NCBI GenBank assembly: GCA_964528845.1
Contig: CAZGVE010000015.1
Location: forward strand, 1-64,000
Length of the DNA: 64,000 bases
Reading direction: 5' to 3'
Source of the DNA: FEN-1191 sp964528845
GTDB lineage: Bacteria; Pseudomonadota; Gammaproteobacteria; Steroidobacterales; Steroidobacteraceae
Below the pieces are notes generated by a model. The model did no database searches. It saw only the letters and a program-made list of their open reading frames with translations, and was not told the DNA's origin. Of this stretch, positions 53,864 to 62,795 are shown in pieces (positions within the stretch are counted from its first letter, which is position 1; every line of letters begins with the position of its first letter). Made by a program: the position numbers and the translations under genes.

Positions 53864-54794
53864 GGCTCACGGCTCCGTCGGCCGCCGGATCGTTGACGCG
53901 CGCGAACACCGCCTCCAGGGTCGGCTGCTCGTGCGCGAGCGCGTACAGCGCGAAGCCCGCGCGCTGCACGGCCGCACTGACGCGCGGCGCCGCCGCCTCG
54001 GGCGCCTCGAGCGCGTAGTGGTAGCGATCGGCACTGCCGCCGAGCAGGCTTAAGGACGCCACTCCTTCCACCGCCAGCAGCACCGGGCGTACCGCGTCCT
54101 CGTTGCGGTCCAGCGTCACGAGCAGCCTCGAGCCGCGTTGCAGGTCCGCCAGGCGGGCATCGACTGCCATCCGTCCCGCGCGCAGGATCAGCACCCGGGA
54201 GCTGACCGCCTGCACTTCCTGCAGGATGTGGGTCGATAGAATGACGGTGGCTGATTTCGCCAGCTCATGGATCAGTGCGCGCATGTGCTGGATCTGCGTC
54301 GGATCCAGGCCGTTGGTCGGTTCATCCAGGATCACGATGTCCGGCTGGTGCAGGATCGCCTGTGCGACGCCGACACGCTGCCGGTACCCGCGGGACAGGG
54401 TCTGGATGCCTTTGCGTGCCTGCTCCTGCAGTTCCGTGCGCCGCATCGCCGAGGCCACTGCCGAGGCGCGCCGGCCGGCCGGCACGTCGTGCAACGCCGC
54501 CTGGTATTCGAGGAACTCGACGACCGTCATGTCCGGCCAGACCGGACAGTTCTCCGGCAGGTAGCCGATGCGCCGCTGGATGGCCGCCCGATCGGGCCCG
54601 ATATCGAGAGTACCGATGCGGATCGAGCCGCTGGTCGGCTCCAGATAGCCGGTCAGCATCTTCATGATGGTGGTCTTGCCGGCACCGTTGTGACCGAGCA
54701 GGCCCACGATCTCGCCCGGCGCGATGTCGAAACTCACCGTATCGACGGCCCGCACGGAGCCATACAGGCGCGTCAGCTCTCGCACCGTGATCAT
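53853..54794 (-). CDS. ABC transporter ATPase, GldA-like
   Basis: 313 residues. Walker A LLGHNGAGKTTIMKML, YLPENCPVWPDM typical of GldA, a signature-like LSRGYRQRVGVAQ, Walker B IVILDEPTNGLD and STHILQEVQAV. First gene of the ATPase / fused permease-auxiliary / DUF4340 run. The signature reads LSRGYRQR rather than LSGGQ, as in many GldA-type ATPases. Confidence 0.92.
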   Translation of the reverse strand: MITVRELTRLYGSVRAVDTVSFDIAPGEIVGLLGHNGAGKTTIMKMLTGYLEPTSGSIRIGTLDIGPDRAAIQRRIGYLPENCPVWPDMTVVEFLEYQAALHDVPAGRRASAVASAMRRTELQEQARKGIQTLSRGYRQRVGVAQAILHQPDIVILDEPTNGLDPTQIQHMRALIHELAKSATVILSTHILQEVQAVSSRVLILRAGRMAVDARLADLQRGSRLLVTLDRNEDAVRPVLLAVEGVASLSLLGGSADRYHYALEAPEAAAPRVSAAVQRAGFALYALAHEQPTLEAVFARVNDPAADGAVSRAA

Positions 54795-55002
54795 TTCAGG
54801 TCCTTAAAAGTTGCCGGCTCTCTCAAGACCGGTCCGACGCGGATCGACCCGTCGGGCGCGTAAAAGTTCCAACCGCGCCCGCCGCCGCCGCGGCGCGCAT
54901 ATTAACCCGACTCGCGCTCCGCCGCGCTGCCCTGCCATTAAGGAGTGGCCGGCACCGTGCAGTTGCCGCACAATCCCCGAAACAACTACTGGGGGTTCGA
55001 TC

Positions 55003-56061
55003 ATGCATTTCGCCCGCGTCACGATGGCGGCTGCCGGCGCCGCATTCGCTCTGGGCCTGGGGCTGGCGCCAGCGCAGGCCGCACCGGGCATCCCGAAGCA
55101 ACAGCAGGCGATCGTGCAGCACGGCTCCGGTGGCCCGGATGTACTCAAGCTCGAGAGCATCCCGGTGCTCGAGCCTGCCAGCGGGCAGGTGCTGATCCGC
55201 GTCTACGCGGCGTCGGTCAATCCGGCGGACTGGAGCGCGCTCGGACAGGCGCCGGCCGCTGGCGCCCCGGCCAATCGCGTTCCGGGACTCGATGTCGCAG
55301 GCGTCATCGTCGCCGTCGGGCCGGACGTGACGGATCGCAAGCCAGGCATGGCGGTATTCGCGCTGGTAGACCACTCCGCCAGTGGACTCAATGGTGCTTA
55401 TGAGCAGTACAGCATTGCCAGAGCGAGCGCTACAGCCCCGAAGCCGCGCAACGTGAGCTATGCGGAGGCGGCCGGGTTGGGCGTGGTTGGCGTCACGGCG
55501 CTGCGCGCGCTGGATGCCGCCGGCGTGCAGACCGGTCAGCGCGTACTGATCACGGGCGTTGCCGGAGGTGTCGGCAGCATTGCTGCACAGATGGCGGTCG
55601 CACGCGGGGCCATCGTGCTCGGCACCGCCTCACCACGCCATGAAGAGTTCGTGCGCGGACTCGGGGTCACGAAGTTCATCGACTATACGAAGGGCGATGT
55701 CGCAGCCCAGGCCGGGCAGACCGACGCGGTCATCGACACCGTCGGCGGCAGCGAAGCGGTCGATGCGTTCCATACCGTGAAGTCCGGTGGTCACTTCGTC
55801 AGCATTGCGCGCGCCGACCTCAAGCCCGAGCAGTGCACAGCCGCGCAGGTTCAATGCTCGGGCTCGCCGGGCCATGCCGCCGATGCGCCGGTGGCGGTCG
55901 TGCTGCAGGTCGCGCAGCTCGCCGGACAGGGGAAGCTCAAGGTCCACGTCGATCGCAGCTTCCCGCTCGGCAGCGCCGCCGATGCGCTGCAGTTCGTGCA
56001 CCAGGGTCACACGGAAGGCAAGGTGATTCTCGCGGTCACGCCGCGGGCGACGCAGCGCTAG
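55003..56061 (+). CDS. Zinc-less MDR oxidoreductase with apparent signal peptide
   Basis: 352-residue quinone-oxidoreductase-like protein. The Rossmann motif VLITGVAGGVGSIAAQMA and VNPADWSALGQ are typical; zinc ligands are absent. The first 29 residues (MHFARVTMAAAGAAFALGLGL, ending APAQAA) look like a Sec signal. A longer upstream reading exists but lacks a ribosome-binding site. NADPH-dependent enzymes of this family work in the cytoplasm, so export would be unusual. The tail overlaps the transporter gene by 26 bases. Confidence 0.85.
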   Translation: MHFARVTMAAAGAAFALGLGLAPAQAAPGIPKQQQAIVQHGSGGPDVLKLESIPVLEPASGQVLIRVYAASVNPADWSALGQAPAAGAPANRVPGLDVAGVIVAVGPDVTDRKPGMAVFALVDHSASGLNGAYEQYSIARASATAPKPRNVSYAEAAGLGVVGVTALRALDAAGVQTGQRVLITGVAGGVGSIAAQMAVARGAIVLGTASPRHEEFVRGLGVTKFIDYTKGDVAAQAGQTDAVIDTVGGSEAVDAFHTVKSGGHFVSIARADLKPEQCTAAQVQCSGSPGHAADAPVAVVLQVAQLAGQGKLKVHVDRSFPLGSAADALQFVHQGHTEGKVILAVTPRATQR

Positions 56062-57361
56062 CGGCCGCGTCCGGCTCCGCGCGCGTATCCTCGTAACGTC
56101 TGCCCAGCCGGTACGCGATCGGGAACCACAGCGCCGAGATCACCGCGCCGGCAATGGCCAGTCCGGCCACGCCGAAGGGCAACACCGCCGCGCTCAGCCA
56201 CGAGGAGGTCAGATCGCCGAAGCGGTAGACCACCGTATCGATCACGTTCTTGGCCTTGTACTTGGCCTGCTGGTCCACGACCGTGAACAGCATGTCCCGA
56301 CTGGGCTTTGCAATCGCATACTCGGCGAAGCGACGCACGACCTGGATCGTGCCCAGCACCATCAGCACCGGCGAGAACGCCACCGCCAGGAAGGCGACGA
56401 CCATGATGACCGGATTGAGCAGCAGTCCTGCGGTCACGCCGAAGCGCCGGATGAGCCGCCCGGTGCCGAACAGCTGGATGAACACCGCGATGCCGTTGGT
56501 GGCAAGATCGATCGTCGCGAATGCCCGCGTGCGCGCGGCGCGGGTCGCGAACTGGTGGGTGATCAGGTCCTGCAGCTGGAAGTAGATCACCGTCGATATC
56601 GTGGTCATCAGCAGGATGAACAGCGCGATCATCAGCAGATAGCGTGACCTGAACAGCAGCGTGAAGCCCTCGAAGGGATTGCCGCCGAGCCTGTGATCGA
56701 GACTGGTCGGCTGCGTGTCCGCACCAAGGGCCGCGAGCTTGCGCTTTTCCGTCTCCACCACGCGCACCAGGAACGCGGTCACCGCGAAGCCGGCCGCGGA
56801 GATCAGCAGCAGCGTATTGGTGCCGACGGCATTGACGAACAGCACCGTGAAGGCTGGCGCACAGATCGTTCCGACGGTGCCGCCCGCTGCGATGAAACCG
56901 AACAGTCGCTTGGCCTGGGTGCGGGAGAAGATGTCGGCCATCAGGCTCCAGAACACCGAGATCGTCAGCAGATTGAAGGTACTTGTCCAGATGAAGAATG
57001 CCGCCGCGACCCACCGATCGTTCGCGACCGTCCGGAACAGCGCATAGAACACGACCATCGTCAGCGCGATGAAGCCGTATACCCATGGCAGGAAGGTCGC
57101 GAGCCTGATGCGCGAGGCGAAACCGGCGTAGATCGGCGCCACCGCGAAACTGACGATGAACGTGCCGGTGAACAGCTCCTGCAGGTGGGCGACGCCATAG
57201 ACCGTGCCCATCGTGTCGCGTAGCGGGCGCAGGATGAAATAGCTGGCCATCAGGAAGAAGAAATAGACGAACGAGACGACCACCGCCTTGACCTCGGCGG
57301 GCTCGACTGCCGCTATCAGCTTTAAGCTCCTGGCGAACGGCCCCGGTGCGGCGCTGCTCAT
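56036..57361 (-). CDS. ADP/ATP-translocase-like (NTT/MFS) transporter, copy 1
   Basis: 441 residues, about 12 helices. The start PAEVKAVVVSFVYFFFLMASYFILRPLRD and FWSLMADIFS, then AKRLFGFIAAGGTVG, mark the NTT-like family. AKYKAKNVIDTVVYRFGDL is shared almost exactly with the downstream paralogue. Intracellular parasites use NTT proteins to take up ATP; free-living bacterial members have unknown substrates. It lies 37 bases downstream of copy 2 on the same strand. Confidence 0.87.
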   Translation of the reverse strand: MSSAAPGPFARSLKLIAAVEPAEVKAVVVSFVYFFFLMASYFILRPLRDTMGTVYGVAHLQELFTGTFIVSFAVAPIYAGFASRIRLATFLPWVYGFIALTMVVFYALFRTVANDRWVAAAFFIWTSTFNLLTISVFWSLMADIFSRTQAKRLFGFIAAGGTVGTICAPAFTVLFVNAVGTNTLLLISAAGFAVTAFLVRVVETEKRKLAALGADTQPTSLDHRLGGNPFEGFTLLFRSRYLLMIALFILLMTTISTVIYFQLQDLITHQFATRAARTRAFATIDLATNGIAVFIQLFGTGRLIRRFGVTAGLLLNPVIMVVAFLAVAFSPVLMVLGTIQVVRRFAEYAIAKPSRDMLFTVVDQQAKYKAKNVIDTVVYRFGDLTSSWLSAAVLPFGVAGLAIAGAVISALWFPIAYRLGRRYEDTRAEPDAAASAASPAA

Positions 57362-57398
57362 GATTCTTCCTCCGCGCTCGGGCGACTATAGTCGATCA

Positions 57399-58715
57399 TC
57401 AATTCGACGCGCCATCGATCCGGGCGCTGCGCAGGGCCTCGTAGCGAGCGCCGAGTGCCACCGCCGCCGCCCCCCACGCCGCGGACACGCCGAGCGCAAG
57501 TGTCATGGCCCCCAGCAGGCCGGCACCGGCGGCGCGCAATCCCGCCTGAATCCAGGCACCGGTCAGGTCGCCGAAGCGGTACACGACCGTGTCAATCACG
57601 TTCTTCGCCTTGTACTTCGCCTCCTGTTCCACGACCGTGAACAGCAGTTCGCGGCTCGGGCGGGCGATTGCGTATTGAGTGATGCGCTGCAGGGCCCTGG
57701 CCGTCTGCACCATGAAGAATGAGGGCGAAATGAGGATGCCGACACACGCTGCGAGCATGATCAGCGGCGTGAGCAGCAGGCTGGTGGTCACTCCAAATCG
57801 CTGCAGCACACGCCCGAGCCCGAACACGAGGATGATCGCGGAGCAGATATTGACGAACAGATCCACGTCGGCAAATGCGATCGTGCGCCGTGCGAGGCCC
57901 GCGTAGGTACTGGCGATCAGGTCGGTCTGCAGGAAATACAGGATCGTAGCGATCCACGTCATCAGCACGATGAAGGCCGCCTGCCCCATCAAGAAACGCG
58001 ACTTCAAGAGCAGCCGGAAACCGCGCCACGGATTGCCCGGCAGGCTGTGATCGAGCGTGGTCGGCTGCGCGTCGCTCCCCATCGCGTGCAGCCGCACCTT
58101 TTCCCGCACCAGCAGCTGCACCACCAGGATCATCACGGCGAAGCCGGCGATGGCGACCAGCAGCAGGCCGTCGATGCCGAGCGATGCGGCCAGGCTCTTG
58201 GTCACGATCGGACCGGCGATCGCGCCCAGCTCGCCGCCGGCCGCGATGAATGCAAACAGGCGCGTGGCCTGTGGGGGCGAGAACAGATCCGCCATGAAAG
58301 TCCAGAACACCGAGATCAGGATCAGGTTGATGGCGCTGAACCACCAGTAGTACGCGGCGGCTACCCAGCGGCTCTGCGGCGCGGTGTGAAACAGCACGTA
58401 GAACACCAGCAAGTTGCCCAGCAGGAACCAGAACACTCCGGGCAGCAGGCGCGTCAGTTTGAATCGGGATGCACACCAGGAATATGCCGGTGCGCACAGC
58501 AGCATGATGATGAAAGTTCCGGTGAACAGCCGCTGCAGCTCCTGGACTCCGAACACCGTGGCCATGGTGTCGCGCAGCGGTCGCAGGATGTAATAACTGC
58601 CGAGCAGCACGAAGTTGAAGCAGAACGCGAGCGCAACCGCCCTGCGCTCCTGCGGTGCCACACTGAGGCCGATGCCGAGCAGGCGCGCGAACGGACCGGG
58701 GGGTTCCTGAGCCAT
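57399..58715 (-). CDS. ADP/ATP-translocase-like (NTT/MFS) transporter, copy 2
   Basis: 438 residues from ATG 58715 (GTG 58730 possible), about 12 helices. It aligns by eye with copy 1 throughout: SYYILRPLRDTMATVFGV, FWTFMADLFSPPQATRLFAF and the AKYKAKNVIDTVVYRFGDL segment near residue 375. The two are a clear tandem duplication, probably old given divergence outside the motifs. Transcribed first, so both may be one operon. Confidence 0.87.
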   Translation of the reverse strand: MAQEPPGPFARLLGIGLSVAPQERRAVALAFCFNFVLLGSYYILRPLRDTMATVFGVQELQRLFTGTFIIMLLCAPAYSWCASRFKLTRLLPGVFWFLLGNLLVFYVLFHTAPQSRWVAAAYYWWFSAINLILISVFWTFMADLFSPPQATRLFAFIAAGGELGAIAGPIVTKSLAASLGIDGLLLVAIAGFAVMILVVQLLVREKVRLHAMGSDAQPTTLDHSLPGNPWRGFRLLLKSRFLMGQAAFIVLMTWIATILYFLQTDLIASTYAGLARRTIAFADVDLFVNICSAIILVFGLGRVLQRFGVTTSLLLTPLIMLAACVGILISPSFFMVQTARALQRITQYAIARPSRELLFTVVEQEAKYKAKNVIDTVVYRFGDLTGAWIQAGLRAAGAGLLGAMTLALGVSAAWGAAAVALGARYEALRSARIDGASN

Positions 58716-58788
58716 ATATTCGTTGCCCACGGATCGGGGCGTATGCTACCTGCGCGCCGCAACAAAAGCATCGAAGCATCGGCGCGCG

Positions 58789-59015
58789 GTGCTCGCGCAG
58801 GGCACAGAGCCGAAGATCGGCTTCATCGGCGTCGGCAAGATTGGCGGCGGCCTAACGTCCGCGCAGAGCTTTGANNNNNNNNNNNNNNNNNNNNNNNNNN
58901 NNNNNNNNNNNNNNNNNNNNNNNNNNNNNNNNNNNNNNNNNNNNNNNNNNNNNNNNNNNNNNNNNNNNNNNNNNTGACCGCGGCCGAGATCCGTAGCGCA
59001 CTCGGTCTGAAGTAG
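58789..59015 (+). CDS. NAD(P)-binding oxidoreductase, broken by a 100-N gap
   Basis: From GTG 58789 the frame reads through PKIGFIGVGKIGGGLTSAQSF, an N-terminal Rossmann motif of the 3-hydroxyisobutyrate/6-phosphogluconate dehydrogenase type. After 100 N (58875-58974) the sequence TAAEIRSALGLK ends at a stop in one of the possible frames. That right-hand piece cannot be tied to the left with certainty. A family member would need about 800 more bases, so the gap is probably much longer than 100, or the gene is a remnant. Confidence 0.5.
58875..58974. other. 100-N scaffold gap
   Basis: Exactly 100 N inside the putative dehydrogenase. No flanking duplication longer than TGA. The true missing length is unknown and may be several hundred bases. 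Confidence 0.95.
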
Positions 59016-59018
59016 CGC

Positions 59019-59726
59019 CTAGGCGGCTCGGCGCCGCAGTGCCAGGAAGCCTAGCCCGCTCAGCATCAGCCAGGCGCTCGTCGGCAGCGGGACGGGCGTC
59101 AGCGACGTGATCTGGTATTGCAGCACTCCGGACCCGGGATCAGTGGTGCCGTTCCCAAGATTGCTCGAGAAGAAACCGAGGCCGGTGATTCCGCCGGTGA
59201 ACAGCGGCAATCCACTCGCATCGAACGGGTCGCCAGTGCTGGACAACAGTTGGAATTCGGATTGCGGATTTCCCCCGCCGGTCGACGTGAAGTCATTGCT
59301 CTCGCCGCCGGTGTAGACACCAGCGGTTGCCGCGTTCTGTCCGACCGCCGCGACGTACGGCGTGCCCTCGACAAATGACTGCGAAAAGGTCGCACTCGGA
59401 TTACTGGACGTGAGGTAGTCGATGCCGCCGACATCTGCGTGCGTCGTGAATACGTAGGCGCTGTTCGACGGAATCGAAACGGACGTGCCGTTGGTGTTCA
59501 CGCTGGACCAGTTCGAGGTCAACGACACCGGCAGCACCGACTGCGAAGGATTGCCGTTGCCGATATTGATCGTGTAGGTGCCGGTTACCGAAGCCCCGAT
59601 CGCTATGGAACTGTAGATCCCGGTGGCGCCGAAGACCCTGCCCGTGAAATCGTAGGTCACGGAACTGGCCTCGGCCGCGACTGGAATCGCGAGCGTGGCG
59701 GCGAGAATCAGGACTGCACTGCGCAC
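59019..59726 (-). CDS. Exported protein with VPLPA-CTERM-like sorting signal
   Basis: 235 residues from GTG 59726. Signal MRSAVLILAATLAIPVAAEA, a Ser/Thr/Gly-rich body without cysteine, and a C-terminal VPLPTSAWLMLSGLGFL followed by RRR. The motif varies from VPLPAAAW at the other gene (44.3 kb) but has the same motif-helix-basic plan. Likely exosortase substrate on the cell surface. The body begins SSVTYDFTGRVFGATGIY, a beta-rich pattern common among PEP-CTERM proteins. Confidence 0.83.
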   Translation of the reverse strand: MRSAVLILAATLAIPVAAEASSVTYDFTGRVFGATGIYSSIAIGASVTGTYTINIGNGNPSQSVLPVSLTSNWSSVNTNGTSVSIPSNSAYVFTTHADVGGIDYLTSSNPSATFSQSFVEGTPYVAAVGQNAATAGVYTGGESNDFTSTGGGNPQSEFQLLSSTGDPFDASGLPLFTGGITGLGFFSSNLGNGTTDPGSGVLQYQITSLTPVPLPTSAWLMLSGLGFLALRRRAA

Positions 59727-59799
59727 TGGTGCTGCTCTTTCTTTATAGATGCGACCGTCGACCCGACTCTACGAAACGCCTGCAGCACGGTCAACACGC

Positions 59800-59831
59800 G
59801 ATGAATCCCTGCACTGCGGATGAATCCCTGC
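59800..59831. repeat. Short tandem direct repeat
   Basis: GATGAATCCCTGC occurs at 59800-59812 and again at 59819-59831, a 13-base repeat with a period of 19. It lies between the VPLPA-CTERM start and the terminator of the phosphoesterase gene. No role is apparent. Confidence 0.7.
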
Positions 59832-59851
59832 GGTGCGCGTTATGACAAATA

Positions 59852-59880
59852 GGGCCGGCCCTGCGGATCAGGGCCGGCCC
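59852..59880 (-). terminator. Hairpin terminator of the phosphoesterase gene
   Basis: GGGCCGGCCCT and AGGGCCGGCCC form a perfect 11-base stem with a 7-base loop, eight bases after the phosphoesterase stop. On the minus strand it is followed by TATTTGT, a weak T tract. Confidence 0.75.
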
Positions 59881-59887
59881 GACGCAC

Positions 59888-61141
59888 CTACTCGTCCCGG
59901 GAACGCCCGCCGAACAGCTCGCTCATCACGTGCGACGTGGAATCACAGGCGTGGTTCAGGCAGGGCAGCCCGAAACCGGCCTCCAGCGTACGCAGCAGCG
60001 AGAAATGATCGTAGGGCGCGGAGCTCACGACGCCGTTGCGCGCGTAGTTGGTCTCCACCAGCAGGACCACCTTGTTGGCCACGTTGTCGTAGTCGTCCTC
60101 GTCCCAGACCACGACGATCGCATTGCGACCATCGCGCCAGGTCGGCGACTGCTTGATGCCGTGGACGATCTTCGCCAGCGCGGCGTCGCCCTCGGCAATC
60201 AGCAGATTGGATTCTGCCGACGTGCCGGAGCTGCACACCGGGGTGCCTCCCGAGACGAAGCCATGCATGTCGTGGCATTGATTCGGCACGATGAAGAACA
60301 GGTTGGGCGCACGCTGGGGATGCTGCAGATCGGCCCACAGTCCCGCATCACCATCGAAGTCCACGACCCGCGACAGGCTCAAGGACGGCTCGGCGCCGGC
60401 CTGGATGTTCTCGAAGTACACGAACGGGTTGTGCTTGACGGCATAGAGCTTCTGGATCGGCCCAGGCTGGAACACGCTCTGCTGGCCATCCGAGCCGTTC
60501 GAACTCAGGTTCGAGAACACGCCATCGGAATAGTTCACGCCGAACACTCCGGGTACCACGCTCGGCAGGCTCTCCTCGTACGCCTTCCACGAGCGATTGG
60601 TCTCGACGAGCTGATCAGCGATGGATTTCCCGACGTACGATGCAGCGGGATAGCTATAGAGCGCGCAGTTGTTGGCTACAGGACTGGCGGGCGCGCCCAG
60701 CTGCCCGTTGCAGTCAGTCGCCGCCACCGCGGTCTGCACGACGGCATTGTCGGTGCCGGTGCCGGCGATCGGGGGCAGCGCGTGCAGGCAGCCGGTGCTC
60801 CCCGGGGCGTGGTCGACACAGCCCGTGTTCAGCCATGCCGGCCAGTAGTCATTGCTCAGGCCGAAGTTCGATCCGCCGACGATCTCCAGGTAGTTCGGCG
60901 CACTCGGATGGCCGACCGCATAGTAGTTCGTCGCCTGATTGACCTCGGACGCGTAGGCGTTGATGAACGGCGCATAGGTCGTATTGCCGAGGATCGTGGA
61001 GACGTCTTCGTTCTCCATGACGATCACGAACACGTGATCGAGCGGGCCAATGCGGGCCGCATGCTCGTTCGCGTTGTCCGCCTGTGCCGCCGCGGCAAAA
61101 GTGCTCGCGGCCATGGCTGCCATTACCAGTAGCTGTCGCAT
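59888..61141 (-). CDS. Exported phosphoesterase (acid phosphatase/phospholipase C type)
   Basis: 417 residues. Signal MRQLLVMAAMAASTFAAAAQA. Phosphoesterase-family features: HVFVIVMENEDVSTILGN near the mature start, GHPSAPNYLEIVGGSNFG, VPNQCHDMHGF and VVVWDEDDYDN, the last two probably metal-binding. Likely hydrolyses phosphate esters outside the cell; specificity unknown. AGG lies 6 bases before ATG 61141. One of four exported proteins in a row. Confidence 0.87.
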   Translation of the reverse strand: MRQLLVMAAMAASTFAAAAQADNANEHAARIGPLDHVFVIVMENEDVSTILGNTTYAPFINAYASEVNQATNYYAVGHPSAPNYLEIVGGSNFGLSNDYWPAWLNTGCVDHAPGSTGCLHALPPIAGTGTDNAVVQTAVAATDCNGQLGAPASPVANNCALYSYPAASYVGKSIADQLVETNRSWKAYEESLPSVVPGVFGVNYSDGVFSNLSSNGSDGQQSVFQPGPIQKLYAVKHNPFVYFENIQAGAEPSLSLSRVVDFDGDAGLWADLQHPQRAPNLFFIVPNQCHDMHGFVSGGTPVCSSGTSAESNLLIAEGDAALAKIVHGIKQSPTWRDGRNAIVVVWDEDDYDNVANKVVLLVETNYARNGVVSSAPYDHFSLLRTLEAGFGLPCLNHACDSTSHVMSELFGGRSRDE

Positions 61142-61249
61142 TCGAAGCCTCCGCTTGTGTTGGATGCGCACCGCAACGGGCGCAGGCGGAGTGTTGACTG
61201 GATCCGTTACCGGAACATGTCGCCTGCATTACCAATTGGCAACTGTCGT

Positions 61250-61870
61250 CTACTCCTGTTCGCGAACGACACCGGCGATCGGAATGGCCGAGATCGTCAG
61301 GTTCTGCATCACGATGCTGTTATTGCGCGCCGAGGGCGTGCATAGCAGCGCAACACTGCCGATAGCCTGCCCGTCGGAGGCAAAGATGTAGCCAAGGTTC
61401 AGCGTCTGGAGCGAGGACATATCGTAGTAATAATCGGCCGTGGACGGATTGTGGCGAAACATCGCGGGTGTAGCGATGAGGGTCGTCGAGCGGCCGCCGG
61501 CAGCGTCGATGAACTGACAACTGACAGAGGCATAGGCGATCTTGCCGGAAGTGCTGTCGACGCCGTCGGTCAGCAGCGCCTGAAACTGCGCGCTGATCTG
61601 CCAGGTGCCCGCGGGCAGGATCAGCTGCTTCGCGAACGTTCCCGGATCGTTCGGGCCGAACGAGACATCATTGCGCCGGCTCCACAGGTAGCTCAGCCCG
61701 CTCTGAGGTCCTTTTGGCGCAGCTACCTGACCGGTATTGATACGACTGAGTTCTGGCACGCGATACGGCAGGATGACCTGTGCCCATGAGGGCGAGGCAC
61801 ATGCCACGGCGATGCCCAGCGCGACGATTGTTCGACCGTAGCGCCGGATGGAGCACGACTCTGTAAGCAC
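61250..61870 (-). CDS. Exported protein of unknown function
   Basis: 206 residues from GTG 61870, which has a clear AGGAG 6 bases upstream. Signal peptide ends near PSWAQ (TIVALGIAVACASPSWAQ). The mature protein is beta-rich, with ILPAGTWQISAQFQALLTDG and IASVSCQFID-like strands and two cysteines (SCQF and LLCTPS) that could form a disulfide. I recognise no family. Position between phosphoesterase and SGNH hydrolase suggests a surface or secreted role. Confidence 0.7.
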   Translation of the reverse strand: MLTESCSIRRYGRTIVALGIAVACASPSWAQVILPYRVPELSRINTGQVAAPKGPQSGLSYLWSRRNDVSFGPNDPGTFAKQLILPAGTWQISAQFQALLTDGVDSTSGKIAYASVSCQFIDAAGGRSTTLIATPAMFRHNPSTADYYYDMSSLQTLNLGYIFASDGQAIGSVALLCTPSARNNSIVMQNLTISAIPIAGVVREQE

Positions 61871-61988
61871 GGCATTCTCCTGAAGGTGACATCGATACAC
61901 CCCCATGAGTCGCAGGTGGAGTCGAAATGGTTCGAGCGACCCTCAGCGCACCCCACCGCCGGCCAGCAGCTGCGGGACTGCGCTCTAC

Positions 61989-62726
61989 TCAATGCGCCGT
62001 GACGAATGCGCCCTGAATGGCCGCCGCGGCAAGCGGGCGCATAGCCTCGTAACCGGCAGCGTTTGGATGCACGCCATCCGCCGTGTACTCCGGTTTCATC
62101 GCGCCATCGGTCGTAGCCAGTACCGACCAATAGTCGATGTAGACCAGTCCGCGGTGCGCGGCATACTCCCGCAGCCAGTCGTTCAGCGCGCGAATCTGGG
62201 AGGCGGGCTCCAATCCCGGATGCCAATAGAAGTCCTTCGCCGGGGGAATCGATGCCAGCACCACCCTGATGTGGTTGGCGAGCGCGAGCTCGACCATGCT
62301 GCTGATGTAGCCTTCGATTTCGGCGGGTGCTTCAGACCCGGTGTTGCGCGCGATGTCGTTGGTGCCGGCCATGATGTGAACGACCGCCGGCTTCAGGGCA
62401 ATCACGTCGGATCGGAAGCGGACCAGCATCTGCGGCGCCGTCTGGCCGCTAATGCCGCGGCCCACAAAGTTCGGGTTATCCTTGATGAACGGCTGCAGGG
62501 CCCAGCCCTCGGTGATGGAATCGCCCATGAAAACCACGCGCCGGGGCGTAATATTGGCGATGAGCGGCTGATTGGCATCGCGATAGCGCGCAACATAGGC
62601 CCAGTCGCCATCTATGCCTTGTCCTACTGGAGGCTTGGGCGACACCGTCGAGGACGACGGAGGCAGCTGGGCGTGGACAGGAAGGGCCATCAGACCCAGC
62701 GCTAACAGGCCTACAGCCAAACGCAT
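61989..62726 (-). CDS. Exported SGNH/GDSL hydrolase
   Basis: 245 residues. Signal MRLAVGLLALGLMALPVHAQ. Block I FMGDSITEGW (catalytic Ser), block II GRGISGQTAPQ (Gly), block III AGTNDIARN (Asn) and block V DGVHPNAAGYEAM (Asp, His). The complete set implies an active esterase, possibly a carbohydrate deacetylase. Located next to katG on the opposite strand. Confidence 0.92.
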   Translation of the reverse strand: MRLAVGLLALGLMALPVHAQLPPSSSTVSPKPPVGQGIDGDWAYVARYRDANQPLIANITPRRVVFMGDSITEGWALQPFIKDNPNFVGRGISGQTAPQMLVRFRSDVIALKPAVVHIMAGTNDIARNTGSEAPAEIEGYISSMVELALANHIRVVLASIPPAKDFYWHPGLEPASQIRALNDWLREYAAHRGLVYIDYWSVLATTDGAMKPEYTADGVHPNAAGYEAMRPLAAAAIQGAFVTAH

Positions 62727-62795
62727 CGGCGCGACACCCCTTCAGTTGCCAGAGCAGGCGAAGTTCCGGGCTCAAGTTAACACGGCCGAACGGCA

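Noticed and set aside
51317..53896. Very long open frame (about 860 codons) on the + strand
   Set aside because: Antisense to the Gld-like fusion gene; Arg/Gln/His-rich with no domain character, a by-product of high GC. Similar antisense frames elsewhere, such as 2123-4156 and 5893-7593 on the minus strand, were dropped for the same reason.
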